A DNA stretch of 64,000 bases from Castanea sativa (lineage: Eukaryota; Streptophyta; Magnoliopsida; Fagales; Fagaceae). Positions within the stretch are counted from its first letter, which is position 1. Each line of letters begins with the position of its first letter. A program made the translations under genes and the position numbers. Below, one piece after another: positions 22,381 to 33,649 of the stretch. The notes below the pieces were generated by a model. The model ran no database searches, was not told the origin of the DNA, and worked only from the letters and a program-made list of their open reading frames with translations. Where the stretch lies: assembly GCF_040712315.1 (NCBI RefSeq), contig NC_134017.1:17700001-17764000 (forward strand). Direction: 5' to 3'.

Positions 22381-22760
22381 AAGCGGATTAAGGCTAAAAA
22401 TTTCACTTTCAAACCCTAAGATTTTCAAGTCCAAACTTTCAATTCCAAATTTTCAAATCCCAAAAAGTTTAAATTCCAAATTTTTAAATTCCAAATTCCA
22501 AGTTGCAAAAATTTCAAATCTCAAGTTGCAAATTTCAAATTCCAAATTGCAAAAATTTCAAGTCTCAAAATCCCAAGTTTCAAACTTTCAATTTCTCAAG
22601 TTACAAATTTTCAAAATCCAATATTCAAAATCTCAAGTTTTAAAATTTCAAGTTTCAAAATTTTCAAAGTTTCAAGTTTCAATTTTTAAAAATCTAAAGT
22701 TTTTAATTTCAAAAATCAAATCTTTTTCAAAGAACTACAAAAATCCATTAGAGTGTTCTT
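22380..22760. repeat. Degenerate TTTCAAATTCCAAA-type repeat tract
   Basis: Continuous short-word repetition (TTTCAAGTTTC, AATTCCAAATT) with a period of about 12-15 bases. It produces a spurious Ser/Lys/Phe-rich 79-codon frame. Confidence 0.75.
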
Positions 22761-22892
22761 CCTAAGAAAATGAAAAAAATCAAATCCAAAAGAAATAAAT
22801 AGAAATCACGCATCTCAAAAACGGTGGGACCATAAAACACTCATCATTTAAAGTCTAATCCCAAATTTTGACTTTATGCAGGCAACTATTTA

Positions 22893-23330
22893 AATTGAAG
22901 TTGAAAAGCCATTTGATCGACATTTCAGCAGTCCAGACTGAAGTTGAAAAGCCCTTTGATTGAAATTTCAGCAGTCCAGATTGTTGAAAAGCCCTTTGAT
23001 CGACAGTTTAGCAGTCCAGATTGAAGTTGAAAAGCCCTTTGATTGACATTTCAACAGTCCAGATTGTTGAAAAGCCCTTTAATCGACAGTTCAATAATCT
23101 AGATTGAAGTTGAAAAGCCCTTTGATCGACATTTCAGCAGTCCAAATTGAAGTTGAAAAGCCCTTTGAATGACATTTTAGCAGTTCAAATTGAAGTTGAA
23201 AATCCATTTGATCAACGTTTCCACAAGCTCAAGATCAAGGTTGACACGCCCCTTGGTTGCAACAACTCCAGTTTCCAAGTAGAAAAGCCCCTTGGTTGCC
23301 ATCCACATACAAGATTGGGATTGTAAAGCC
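22893..23330 (+). repeat. 43/40-bp tandem array in the 3' region of a Tat-like element
   Basis: The word GTTGAAAAGCC begins at 22900, 22943, 22983, 23026, 23066, 23109 and 23152, with a variant (GTTGAAAATCC) at 23195. Spacings are 43, 40, 43, 40, 43, 43 and 43. Each unit continues TTTGATCGACATTTCAGCAG. Two or three weaker units reach 23330. The array ends 230 bp before the polypurine tract, so it is part of the element's 3' untranslated region. Confidence 0.92.
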
Positions 23331-23556
23331 TTTTTGTCACCTCAATTATCAAGAATCATTTCAAAATTTATCAGTTATCAAGTAGGTCAAGTGTTCAAAA
23401 TTTTTGTTTTTTTCAAAAGGTAAGGCACTAGTTCTAGGTTCCAAAGTTTTAGGTTTGAGGGCTAGGTAACCTTTGAAAATTCAACCTCAATTAAATCATG
23501 ACCGCTATAATCAATGTCATTGTTTTACATTGACATTTGCTTTCCAAGCTTTGTCA

Positions 23557-23569
23557 ATAAGGGGCATTC
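23557..23569 (+). promoter_or_regulatory. Polypurine tract before Tat 3' LTR
   Basis: AATAAGGGGCATTC immediately precedes the TGTAGACAC LTR start, the common arrangement in plant Tat/Ogre elements. Confidence 0.75.
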
Positions 23570-24158
23570 TGTAGACACTCGATTTTGCATCCATGATTTA
23601 ATCAAGGAAAATTACTAGAATGACCATCCATGTACCCAAAGAATCATGATTTCATTACATGCATTAATTTGTTCATTTCATATCATAAAATTGATCTTGA
23701 GATTCTAACGGTCACAACGGTATTCCTAGTTTCCAAATCGGACCGCCAGATCAAAAGATATTGCATAATCAAGTTTGCATGGTCAGCATGCACTGTTTCT
23801 AGGTAGAGTCAACCACGCATGATTAATTTAAATTAATTTTGATTGTTAAAAAATATTAAAATTAATTAAATAATTTTGTGATTGGTTGATAATTAATGTC
23901 AAAAATAGGATTGCTTGCATGGGAATAAAGAGGATAATTGGATAACAATAAAATTGTGGATAATTTGAACTTTATCAAGATTTATTTTAGAGTATTTATT
24001 TATAGGATAATTATTGTTGAAAAGACCTAAATTATCCAAAAAAAGTTAAAATTTTAGAATAATGATTGAAAACACGTCTAAGTGCAAGTCCTAGCTCAAG
24101 AAAACCTAAAAGAGGAGTCCAAAAGGCATTCAAACTCGAAAGCACGATTGGCATCCAA

Positions 24159-24242
24159 GAGTGCCATTTGGCACTTTTGGAGTGTCGATCAGTATTTTTG
24201 GAGTGCCAATTGGTACTTTTGAAGTGCTGAATGGCACCTATG
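24159..24242 (+). repeat. 4 x 21-bp array in U3
   Basis: Units at 24159, 24180, 24201 and 24222, each 21 bp. The first reads GAGTGCCATTTGGCACTTTTG. Units 1 and 4 hold the dyad GTGCC(A)..(T)GGCAC or a close variant. The array ends about 120 bp upstream of the TATA box. Confidence 0.93.
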
Positions 24243-24364
24243 AGGGCTTTTGCCCGACGCTCTTTGGGTGGCGATCAAACACATCCTTTTTGACTTTTTC
24301 ACAGAAGGACACATCCCAATTAGCATTTTAATCGTCTGAGCTATTTTTCAAGTTTCCCAGCCTC

Positions 24365-24373
24365 TATAAATAG
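24365..24373 (+). promoter_or_regulatory. TATA box of Tat 3' LTR
   Basis: TATAAATAG in a CCTC-TATAAATAG-AGAC context, with A/T-rich U3 upstream and a leader-like pyrimidine-rich sequence downstream. It places the R start near 24400. Confidence 0.75.
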
Positions 24374-24829
24374 AGACTGGATCTCAAAATTCAGCTCACT
24401 CTTTTACGCTCTTAGAGCACACTTTTTCATGATCTCAAATTTCTCATATTTCTGCCTCCCTTTTTTGATATTCTCTCTCTTACGTTAAAGAGGTTCTACA
24501 GGCTTTAAGTCTTAAGAATTTCCTTTTGTAAGCTAGGGTTTTTAGGTTTCAAAGAAAATTGCATAAATTTCTTTGAACCCTAAAATATTCTATTGAGAAA
24601 AAGAGTACGTCCATCAAGAGGTAGCTCTTCTTTTCTTTACTTCTTGTTTCTTCCATCTATTTTTATTTTGATGCATGAATAAATATTTGTTTAGTATTGA
24701 TTTTGCAATATTCATCTCATGTGTTATCCATATTTTCTTTATTAGATATGTGTATGGTGTTTTTAGTGTTAAGATCTATTTTTTATTTCAAAAATCTACT
24801 TGTTAACATACTTTTCTTAATAAATAAAA

Positions 24830-25170
24830 AAAACGGATTTGCATCTTCATTAGATACAAATTTGAATTTTTCTTAATTAAAAAACTGATCTGCATCTTCA
24901 TTAGATGTAGATCTGAATTTTTCTTAAATCAAAAACTGATTTGCATCTTCATTAGATGCAGATCTGAATTTTTCATAATAAAAAAATTAATTTGCATCTT
25001 CATTAGATGTAGATTTAAAATTTTCGTAATCAAAAAACTAATTTCTATCTTCCTTAGATGCAGATTTGAATTTTTCTTAAATCAAAAACTAATTTGTATC
25101 TTCCTAAGATACAAATTTGAATATTTTTTAAAAACTGATCTATGTTTTCTTTAGATGAAGATTTGATTTT
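24830..25170 (+). repeat. 51-bp tandem array in U5
   Basis: The word GCATCTTCATTAGAT begins at 24841, 24892, 24943 and 24994, and variants at 25045 and 25096, an exact 51-bp period; a weaker unit follows near 25145. Each unit contains a short dyad (GATCTGCATC...GATGCAGATCTG in the best one). Confidence 0.93.
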
Positions 25171-26229
25171 TTTTTAATATAGCAAATTTTGAAATAAAAA
25201 AGGATTATGAATAGTTTGTTTGTTTTTTTTAGTGCATGTAGCACAAATTTATTTCATGAATAAAGATCTCTCCTAAATTTTTTTTTCTTTTTTTTTTTAC
25301 ACATATAAAAACAAATATGATTTTTCCAATATACAAACCTAATTTTTTTAATTATCACAAAACAGATTTGATTTTTGTTACACATAATACTTTTTTTTTT
25401 TAAAGTTATAACAAAACATATCTGATTTTCTAAATCAAAATTTTCTCATTATAACATTGATTTGATTTTTTTTTTCTTTCACCAAAAACCAATTTTTTTT
25501 TTTTAAAAAAAATAGATAAGATCTTTTTTTAAAACCAAAACACTTTGTTTTATTTAATAAACACAGATATGATTTTTTTTTCCAAAAACTATTTTTTCTA
25601 CACATATAAAAACAGACTTAGTTTCTTTTTAATGAATCAAACCAATTTTTTTTTATCATAACAATAGATTTGAATTTTTAACATAGAAAAGGACACGTAC
25701 ATAAATAAAATTATATGATTTAGTTTTGTTCATATGTGCAACATATTATTTGTGTCATGCATAAAGGGGTACATAGGTCACAAGAGTCTAGAGGACCAGA
25801 CTCTATCTAGCGGAATGGGTGCCTAACACCTTCTCATTCCATAACCTAGCCTCCAAATCTAGTTCTTTTGGATAGGTAGATCTATGCCTTTTCTTTATTT
25901 TATTTTATTTTATTTTTAATTTTGGGTAGGTGTAACTAGGACAAAAAGCCATATAATTATTTGGTAGTTTGTAACTAGGACCCAAAGCCATATGATTTTC
26001 AATTTATCAAATATGTACCATTTTTATTCAATCAATGATAGAGGAACAGTTCAGTCGTGTTTTTTTTTTTTTTTTTTTTTTTATAGCTTTTCTTCTTCTT
26101 CTTTTTTTTTGTAAAAAGAAATAAGTGGCGACTTTACACCACTTACCTAAAAAGAGAGTTGCCATAAAAAGCACCCAAGACTCTTTTTTTGAGAGGCACT
26201 TTTTGAGGTCTCTCACAAGGAGGCTTCTT

Positions 26230-27300
26230 CATGCAAAGTACCATACAACGATGTCTGAATTGGTGGGCATATTGAAGTCATGCCTATCCATGTCAGCTAG
26301 AATCAAGGCTACTCCAGAAAATGCCTTCTTTACCATATATGGGCCCTCGTAAGTTAGGGCAAACTTTCCTATGTGATCAGGCATGGCCTGGTTGCACTTC
26401 TTCAAGACTAGATCGCCTTCTTCTAAGACCCTAGGTTTGATTTTCTTGTTGAATGCTCACTCGACGTGACGTTGGTACAATTGTCCATGGCACATTGTGG
26501 TAATGCACTTTTCATCTATCGTGTTCAGTTACTCATATCGGGAATGGGCCCATTCAGCTTTTGATAGCTCTACGAGACAAAATCCTGAGAGAAGGAATCT
26601 CTACCTCTACGGGGAGAATGGCTTCCATGCCATATAATAATGAACACAGGGTCACACCTCTGGAAGTACGAACAAAAGTACGATACGCACATAAAGAAAA
26701 TGGCAAGTACTCGTGCCAATCCTTGTATGTGTATGTCACCTTTACCAAGATTTTCTTTATGTTATTGTTAGCGGCTTCCACTGCACCATTCATTTGAGGG
26801 AGATAGATTTGTTGGATCATTTTTCCATTTAGGTTCTCCCCATTATCTGTAATGAGCTCTCTTGGCATGCCGTAGTGGCAAATAATGTTATGTTTTAGGA
26901 AGCGGGCTACCACTGCTTGGGTGACGCTCTTGAACAAAGCGGCTTCCACCCACTTTGTAAAATAATCAATGGCCATTAAGATGTAGTCATGACCATTCAA
27001 AGCTTTCGGAATCACGGGTTCGATGACATCCATACCCCAGGTTGAGAAGGGCCATGGTGCCGCTAAAGAGTGCAAAGGTTGAGGAGGATTATTCTTCTGA
27101 TCTTGATAGGCTTGGCAACGGTGGCATGTCCTCACATGTTTAATGCAATCACTTTCCATGGTGAGCCAAAAGTAACCGGCTCTCATAATCTTGCAGGCCA
27201 ACAAGGGTCCACTAGCATGAGCTCCAAGTAAGCCTTTATGCAGCTCCTCCACCAAATGATTAGCCTCGGAGGAATCTACGCATTAGAGCAAGGTAGAATT
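26230..27300 (-). pseudogene. Tat/Ogre-like integrase
   Basis: The 233-codon block 27255-26554 carries the HHCC zinc finger ('LHKGLLGAHASG', 'HVRTCHRCQAY'), first acidic residue in 'STWGMDVIEP', 'AIDYFTKWVEA', second in 'RELITDNGENLNGK' and Glu in 'NGAVEAANNNIKKI', then 'DWHEYLPFSLCAYRTFVRTS' and 'YGMEAILPVEVEIPSLR'. After 'NLNGKMIQQIYL' about 15-20 residues that normally precede 'PQMNGAVEAAN' are missing, so the core is shortened between the second Asp and the Glu. The C-terminal domain continues leftward with stops ('KFALTYEGPYMVKKAFSG') to about 26230. Confidence 0.92.
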
Positions 27301-28328
27301 GTGGTTCCTTTTGTATAGGACTTCCCCACTCAGGAAAAATTAGCAAGCCATGAATCGGATAAACTTCTTTTCACTGTTCATTACACCGAACGGGTATTCA
27401 TTGTTCTTGATATAAGCCCTGATATCATGATATCATGGCTTTCCGTTGGCTTCAAATTCGACTCTCATGCATTCTTTGATGTTCACAAAATAGGCTGGAA
27501 TGCCACGTACTTCTATGCGCAATTGCCACATATCATCTCCTTCTAATAACTTGACCATGCTAGCTAGGGTAGCCAAGGTGTAAACTGATTGTGTGCTTGG
27601 GGCAACTAATCAAATGTGATATTTTGGAACTTCGGAATCAAGCGGTTGACACATTTCTGATACGGAATCAATTTGGTGTCTTAGGCTTGCCATTTTCCTT
27701 CGATTTGGTAAATTACCAATAGGGAATCTCCAAAGACTCTTAAGTTATAGGTGCCGAACTCTATGGTCACTTGCAAGCCAACTATGCATGCTTCATATTC
27801 TGTGACGTTGTTGGTGTAATCAAAATTCAGCTGGGGGAAACTAAGATTGCTTCTACTCCATTTTCAATAGAATTGGGGGCTCCATCAAAATAAATTTTCC
27901 AATGCCACAGTTCCATACTGTCTGGTTCTGGCTCTAGTGCCATGACATCCTCATCAGGGAAGAGGGATTCTAAAAGTTCTGGATCATTCAGCAACTGGTC
28001 CACTAGGCGGTTCTTGTCACATACACAATTTCAAACTCAGAGAGCAACATTTTCCAACGAGAGATCTTCCCTATAAGAGTTGGCTTTTCAATGATGTACT
28101 TAATGGGAAAGCATATACTGCCACAGCTTGTGTGATGCCTACGCTAGGGCGCAACACGTCTTTTCAACAGTGATGTAGGTGATCTCACAACTGGTTGGGC
28201 TTAGCCAATTGGCGTAACATGTAGGCCATGGACGTTTCTTGTACCACCAGGTAGAGGATCAACGAATATCCCTACGTCAAGGGAACCAAAACAGGAGGGT
28301 TCAACAAATACTACTTAATCTTGTCAAT
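27301..28328 (-). pseudogene. Tat/Ogre-like RNase H, heavily decayed
   Basis: Between the solo LTR and integrase. Near 27900 the minus strand reads 'ELWHWKIYFDGAPNSIENGVEA', matching the D-G-A/S-N start of the RNase H fold in Tat elements. Elsewhere there are stops every 20-40 codons. It continues RT sequence found on the other side of the solo LTR. Confidence 0.75.
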
Positions 28329-30406
28329 GTTAGGATTAGTAACCTTAAATCCTATTGTACAATGCTATGTATGATATTATGTAGGCAAAAAACCCATTTT
28401 AGTCCCTACATTTTCACGTGATTTCCACTTTGGTCCCTAACTTTTTTTTCCACCGATTTCAGTCCCCATCCTGAAAAACACCTTTCGTTTTAGTCCTTGA
28501 CGTTACATCAGAGACGGAACTTGCTGAGTTGGCAAACGGAAAAAATGAAAAATATGAAAATAATCCTCCCTGAGTCCACATGGTTTTCCCGCCCTTTAGT
28601 TGGTCACATGGCACTCAAATCCCAAAGAAACTAACATAAAACTAATAAAAAAACACAAAACTAATAAATAAACATAAAGCTAACAAATAAAAAACCCGAA
28701 TCACCATATATGTGCAAGAACTTTCCAGATGGTGATTCGGGTTTTTTATTTGTTAGTTTTATGTTTATTTATTAGTTTTATGTTTATTTATTAGTTTTAT
28801 GTTAGTTTCTTTGGGATTTGAGTGCCACGTGACCAACTGAAGGGCGAGAAAGCCACGTAGACTCAGGGAGGATTATTTTAATATTTTTCATTTTTTCTGT
28901 TTGCTAGCTCAGCAAGTCCCATCTCTGATGTAACGTCAAGGACTAAAATGAAAGGCATTTTTCAGGATAGGGACTAAAATCGGTGGAAAAAAAAAAGTTA
29001 GGGACCAAAGTGGAAATCGCATGAAAATGTAGGGACTAAAATGGGTTTTTCGCCTATTATGTATTACATTATGTATGACATGATGTATGACTTAATATTA
29101 TAATTGATAAAGTTGTTTTATTACTATCTAAAATAATGGTAACATGAATATAAGACATTATCATATAGTCCATGAGATGCATAGTATGTGATTTAGTCAT
29201 AGAAGATATAAGTCACAAGTTCTTTGTAAACTCAGAATTTGTAGTTCGTAGTCAATGATGAAATTGGGCATTTCATCTGCGAAGATTATAAAGTATCAAC
29301 TAAGATGATTTGTCTTGATCATGGAAAAGGAGATTTCTAGTTGATATGTTGATATGTTTTAAGAGTTAAGACATATTGAACTGGACCGTTGTGAGATTTA
29401 TTATTCTCCTAATGACTGTCAATTGAATAATAAATCTCACGACTTCTATTTACATGAACTATTAATCCTGAGAGGATAATGGACCTGATCATGAAATGTA
29501 GGTTGCTTTGACATATCAGGAGTGAGATCTAAGGTAACGGTCAAAACATCAATATGTTGGGTAGCCACATTTAGTATTGATGGAACATATATTCTCAAGA
29601 TAGAATTTATAGTCTCTTAACGAAGATATAAAATATTCACTTGAGATAAGTTTAATGGGTTCAGTTATTCAGAGAGTTAGGCCTAACTACTTCAGTAAGA
29701 AGTTACTAAAGTATATATTTATGAAATTGAATTTCATAAATATATGATGCATAATTTTAAAGGATTAAATTGGGTACTTAAGGATAAGATGTAGTAATTT
29801 ACAAAGGGGCAATCTACATTTATGACTTTTTATTACTGCAAATATTTTATGAAGGAGTTTCATGTACAATAAAGTTTTGGGATATAATTTATAAATAAGG
29901 CCTAGAGTGCAACTATATTTATATAGTTATATCAAATATAGTTAATGGTAACTTTGGACTTATCAAGAGTTGACAGAAAAACCCAAGGCCCATTAGAGTT
30001 AGTGTCTTATTGATCCCTTTTGGTCTCACTCCAAGCCACACACTAAAGCCAATTGGAAAGGCCCAAAAGGTTAGCCCAATTAGATAATCAGTTATAAGGA
30101 GAGAAACATACAAAATTTTAATGTATGAAAAAGAGAGACATCATTGTGAAATGGTGTGTATGTGAGAGTGAGACACTCTATCATTCTCCCTTTGAAACCG
30201 ATTGAGAGACCACACATCTTGGGCGTAAAGTGGAATTGGAGTGAAGATTAAAAGTGCTCTCGAGTACTTCAATCTTTGGTTTTGAAATTCACTAACCAAG
30301 GTACACTCTCTTGATTCTATATTCTAAAATTTACATAGTGCATGTTATCAATTATGATTGAAGTAGATTCGTTAATTTTCCGCTGCGTACATGCATATTT
30401 CCATCA
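28329..30406 (+). mobile_element. Solo copia LTR (plus) carrying a MITE
   Basis: Starts TGTTAGGATTAG and ends CCATCA, plus-orientation member of the main copia LTR family. Flanks GTCAA (28324-28328) and ATCAA (30407-30411) are a 5-bp duplication with one change. Without the 671-bp MITE and its 9-bp duplication it is about 1.4 kb, the normal length. It splits the Tat pol region between RT and RNase H. Confidence 0.92.
28384..29054. mobile_element. Mutator-type MITE, near-perfect long palindrome
   Basis: Termini GGCAAAAAACCCATTTTAGT and its reverse complement. The left arm 28384-28706 and right arm 28730-29054 pair over almost their full length with a loop of only about 23 bp. The 9-bp duplication TATTATGTA (28375-28383 and 29055-29063) is the size made by Mutator-superfamily transposases. 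There is no coding capacity. It could fold into a long hairpin RNA if transcribed. Confidence 0.93.
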
Positions 30407-31536
30407 ATCAAAGGCCACTTAGCACTCATCTGTCCATGTCAACTGCATTATGAAGCGAGTCATGTAACTGACCTTTCCTAAGAAGCTGCAAATTTGTTTC
30501 TCGATTTGTGGTGTCGGCATGTCTCGGATAGCTTGGACTTTTGCTGGGTCCACCTCAATTCCTCTTTGGTTGACTATAAAGCTGAGCAATTTCCCTGAAC
30601 TAGCTCTAAATACGCACTTGTTAGGGTTTAGTCGCAATCTGTATTTGATGAGGTTCCTGAATAGCTTTCTCAAATCTACCAAATGATCCCTGGGTGTGCG
30701 GGATTTGGAAATCATGTCCTCCATATAGACTTAGATCTCTTTATGCATCATATCATGGAACAAGGTTACCAAGGCTTACTAATAAGTAGCACCAGCATTC
30801 TTTAAGCCAAATGGCATGACATCATTTGCATAGGTTCCCCAATGAGTGGTGAATGATGCCTTGGATTTGTCTTCCTCGGCCATCTAGATATGATTATAGC
30901 CTGAGAATCCATCCATGAAGGAGAAGAACCTATTGGTAGTGGTATTATCGATCAAGGTATCAATATGTGGCAAAGGGAAATTATCCTTAGGGCTGGCCCG
31001 ATTCAAATCCTTGTAGTCGATGCACATGCATACTTTCCCATCTTTCTTAGGCACGGGAACAATGTTGGCACCCAATCTGAGTAAGCTGTAACGAATCCGA
31101 CTTTCAACTGCTTTTCTACTTCTTCTTTGATCTTCAAAATGATCTCAGATTTCATCCTTTGAAGGGCTTGCAGCACTAGGGGGCATTCTGGCTTAACTAG
31201 AATTTTGTGCTCAACAATCTCAGTATCTAACCCTGGCATATCTTGGTAAGACCAAGCAAAAATCTCTCTGAATTCCCTGAGTAGCGCTATAAGCTCACGT
31301 TTCAAGTCTTTAGGAAAGTTTACCCCAATCTTTATAGGTTTTTCACTCTCTCCTTCATCAACAAGGTTAATCACTTCTGTCTCTTCTATGTTGGGTTTGG
31401 ACCCTTCGCTCTCTCTATTTATAGTTTCAAAAATGTCACAAGGCAAATTCAAAATTTCCTTTAATATTTCAATATCATGTTCCAACTCTATTGTCTCATT
31501 CACATCATCAATATCCTCGTTATGGCAACGAGACAA
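30407..31536 (-). pseudogene. Tat/Ogre-like reverse transcriptase
   Basis: The right block (31536-31003) has the pre-RT linker, then 'LKRELIALLREFREIFAWSYQDMPGLD' and 'QALQRMKSEIILKIKEEVEKQLKVGF'. After a frameshift near 31075 comes 'ANIVPVPKKDGKVCMCIDYKDLNRASPKDNFPLPHID' motifs and 'FFSFMDGFSGYNHI'. The left block 30724-30419 has 'MEDMISKSRTPRDHL', 'LRLNPNKCVF', 'GKLLSFIVNQRGIEVDPAKVQAI'. The catalytic YxDD has become YMED. Stops and frameshifts show it is dead. The solo LTR at 28329-30406 cuts it at its C-terminal side. Confidence 0.92.
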
Positions 31537-31900
31537 TGTACCCGCTTAAGAATCAGAATAGATCCTATAGAACGAAACATATACATAGAAACATAAGATT
31601 ATTTGCACACACATATTCATAGGAAAGCAAATAAAGATATAAATGTAATGATTTCTTGAATAGTACGCTAGATAATTATAGATAGGGGGATAACAAAGTT
31701 CATGCCTAATAATGATAAAAGGGAATTTTTTTTTTCTTTTTTCTTTTTTTTTGGGAAATAAACTGGGGAAATGCAAACAAGGAATACAAACAGCAGGAAA
31801 TAAACATGCAAAACAAACTAGATATGCTATTCCAACACTTTTAGGCAATTGGAGGACCCAATCACACGATGATGGAACACTACTTACTCAGCCGGTGCAA
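31537..31900 (-). other. Putative Ogre-type intron between protease and RT
   Basis: A non-coding, A+T-rich stretch with stops sits exactly between the protease-RT linker and RT, where Ogre elements have a spliced intron. On the minus strand a consensus donor GTAAGT follows 'VVAPAE' coding near 31903, and the AG in TTCTTAAG near 31546 could be the acceptor. Joining these two sites gives a one-base frame mismatch, so either an indel occurred or the true sites differ. Confidence 0.5.
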
Positions 31901-32245
31901 CCACAAAGCTGGGCTCGATGGTCCAATGGCCTATTGTCTCACCTGGCACACACGGCCTAATAGTAGAAGTCAGATCATCCCCTAGGAATGTGATAGATTT
32001 TTGATCTAATGAGCACAAGCGGATGAGACAAGCTAGATTTGATTCCTCCTCATATGATTCCTATGCCATTTCTGATCTAATGACCTCGACCAAAGCCAGA
32101 AAAGTGACCCTGATATGGAGAATAGACATCCCTTGGCCAATGTACTTCCTTTTCTTTCCTCTGGAAGCTTGGAAAATGTCTTCATCGGAGGGGTTGCACC
32201 CTAGATTGAAACCTCCTTTGTTCTTTGGGAGTTCAATCAAAGAAG
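31901..32245 (-). pseudogene. Tat protease-RT linker
   Basis: The minus strand reads 'KNKGGFNLGCNPSDEDIFQ', 'KRKYIGQGMS' and 'HIRVTF', the variable linker downstream of protease in Tat polyproteins. One stop interrupts it. It is continuous with protease across the solo LTR at 32246-33649. Confidence 0.65.
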
Positions 32246-33649
32246 TGTTAGGATTAGTGCCCTTAAATCCTATTGTATGATGCTATGTAAGACATTATGT
32301 ATGACTTAAACAAAGTGGTTTTATTATAATCTAATATAATGGTAACATGAATATTGAGACATTATGTGATTTATGTGATTCAATCACAGAAGATATAAGT
32401 CACAAGCTCTTTGTAAACTCAAAATTTTGGTTCGTAGTCGGTGATGAAATTGGGCATTTCATCTGCGAAGATTATAACATATCAACTAAGATGATTTTTC
32501 TTGATCATGGAAATGAAAATTTCTAGTTGGTATGTTGATATGTTTTAAGATTTAAGACATATTGAACTGGAATACTGTGAGATTTATTTTTCTCCTAACG
32601 ACTGTCAAATGAATAATAAATCTCACAACTTCTATTTACATAAACTCTTAATCCTGAGAGGATAATAGCCCTGATCATGAAATGTAGGTTGCTTTGATGT
32701 ATTAGGAGTGAGATCTAAGGTAACGGTCAAAATCTCAGTATGTTGGGCAGCCATATTTAATGTTGATGGAACATATATTCTCAAGATGGAATTCACAGTC
32801 TCTTAACGAAGATATAAAATATTCCCTTGAGATAAGTTTAATGGGTTCAGTTATTCAAAGAGTTAGGCCTAAACACTTTGGTAAGAAGTTACTAAAGTAT
32901 ATATTTATGAAATTGGATTTCATAAATATATGTTGAATAAATTTTAAAAGGATTAAACCTGGTACTCAAGGATAAGATGTAGTAATTTACAAAGTGGCAG
33001 TTTACTTTCATGACTTTGTATTACTACGAATATTTTATGAAGGGGTTGCATGTATAATAAAGTCTTGCAAAATAATTTATAAATAAGTCCTAGAGTGAAA
33101 CTATATTTATATAGTGGTATTAAATATAGTTAATGGTAATTTTGGACTTGTCAAGAGTTGACAAAAAAGCCTAAGGCCCATTGGAGCGAGTGTCTTATTG
33201 ATCCCTTTTGGTCCCACTCCAAGCCACATACTAAAACCCAATTGGAAAGGCCCAAAAGGCTAGCCCAATTGGAAATGCCCAAAAGGCTAGCCCAATTAGA
33301 TAATCAGTTATAAGGAGAGAAACACAGAATTTTAATGCATGAAAAAGGGAGACATCATTGTGAAATGGTGTGTATGTGAGGTTGGACTCTCTCTTATTCT
33401 CCCTTGAACAAAAACTTATTGAGAGACCACACATCTTGGGCGTTAGTGGAATTGGAGTGAAGATTAAAAGTGTTCTTAAGAACTTATGATCTTTGACTTT
33501 GAAATTCACTACACTAAGGTACACTCTCTTAATTCTATATTCTGAAATTTGCATAGTACATGTTAACAATTGCGAATAAAGTAGATCCGTTATTTTTTTT
33601 TTCTGTTACGTATGTTTTGTATGCGATACAAACATGTAATTTTCTATCA
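32246..33649 (+). mobile_element. Solo copia LTR (plus)
   Basis: 1404 bp from TGTTAGGATT to TTCTATCA, same family as the LTR at 28329. Flanks AGAAG (32241-32245) and AGAAT (33650-33654) form a duplication with one change. A short internal duplication of about 27 bp (GGAAAGGCCCAAAAGGCTAG-type) lies near 33243-33295. Confidence 0.92.

Larger units (their letters stand above)
23570..26200 (+). mobile_element. 3' LTR of Tat/Ogre-like gypsy element (family B)
   Basis: Starts TGTAGACACTCGATTTTGC after the PPT, the typical start of Tat-lineage LTRs. It has a TATA box at 24365-24373, a 4 x 21-bp array in U3, a 51-bp array in U5 and a long T-rich tail. Near the end is GTGGCGACTTTACACC (26125), the sequence usually found close to the 3' end of such LTRs. 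The exact end is not visible; by 26230 the sequence is the end of a minus-strand integrase, so the LTR is truncated or abuts another element in inverted orientation. Confidence 0.78.

Noticed and set aside
22526..22765. 79-codon Ser/Lys/Phe-rich frame
   Set aside because: Pure product of the TTTCAAATTCC-type repeat tract.
24841..25110. Evenly spaced repeats that might suggest a CRISPR array
   Set aside because: The whole 51-bp unit repeats, with no unique spacers; it is a tandem repeat in a plant LTR.
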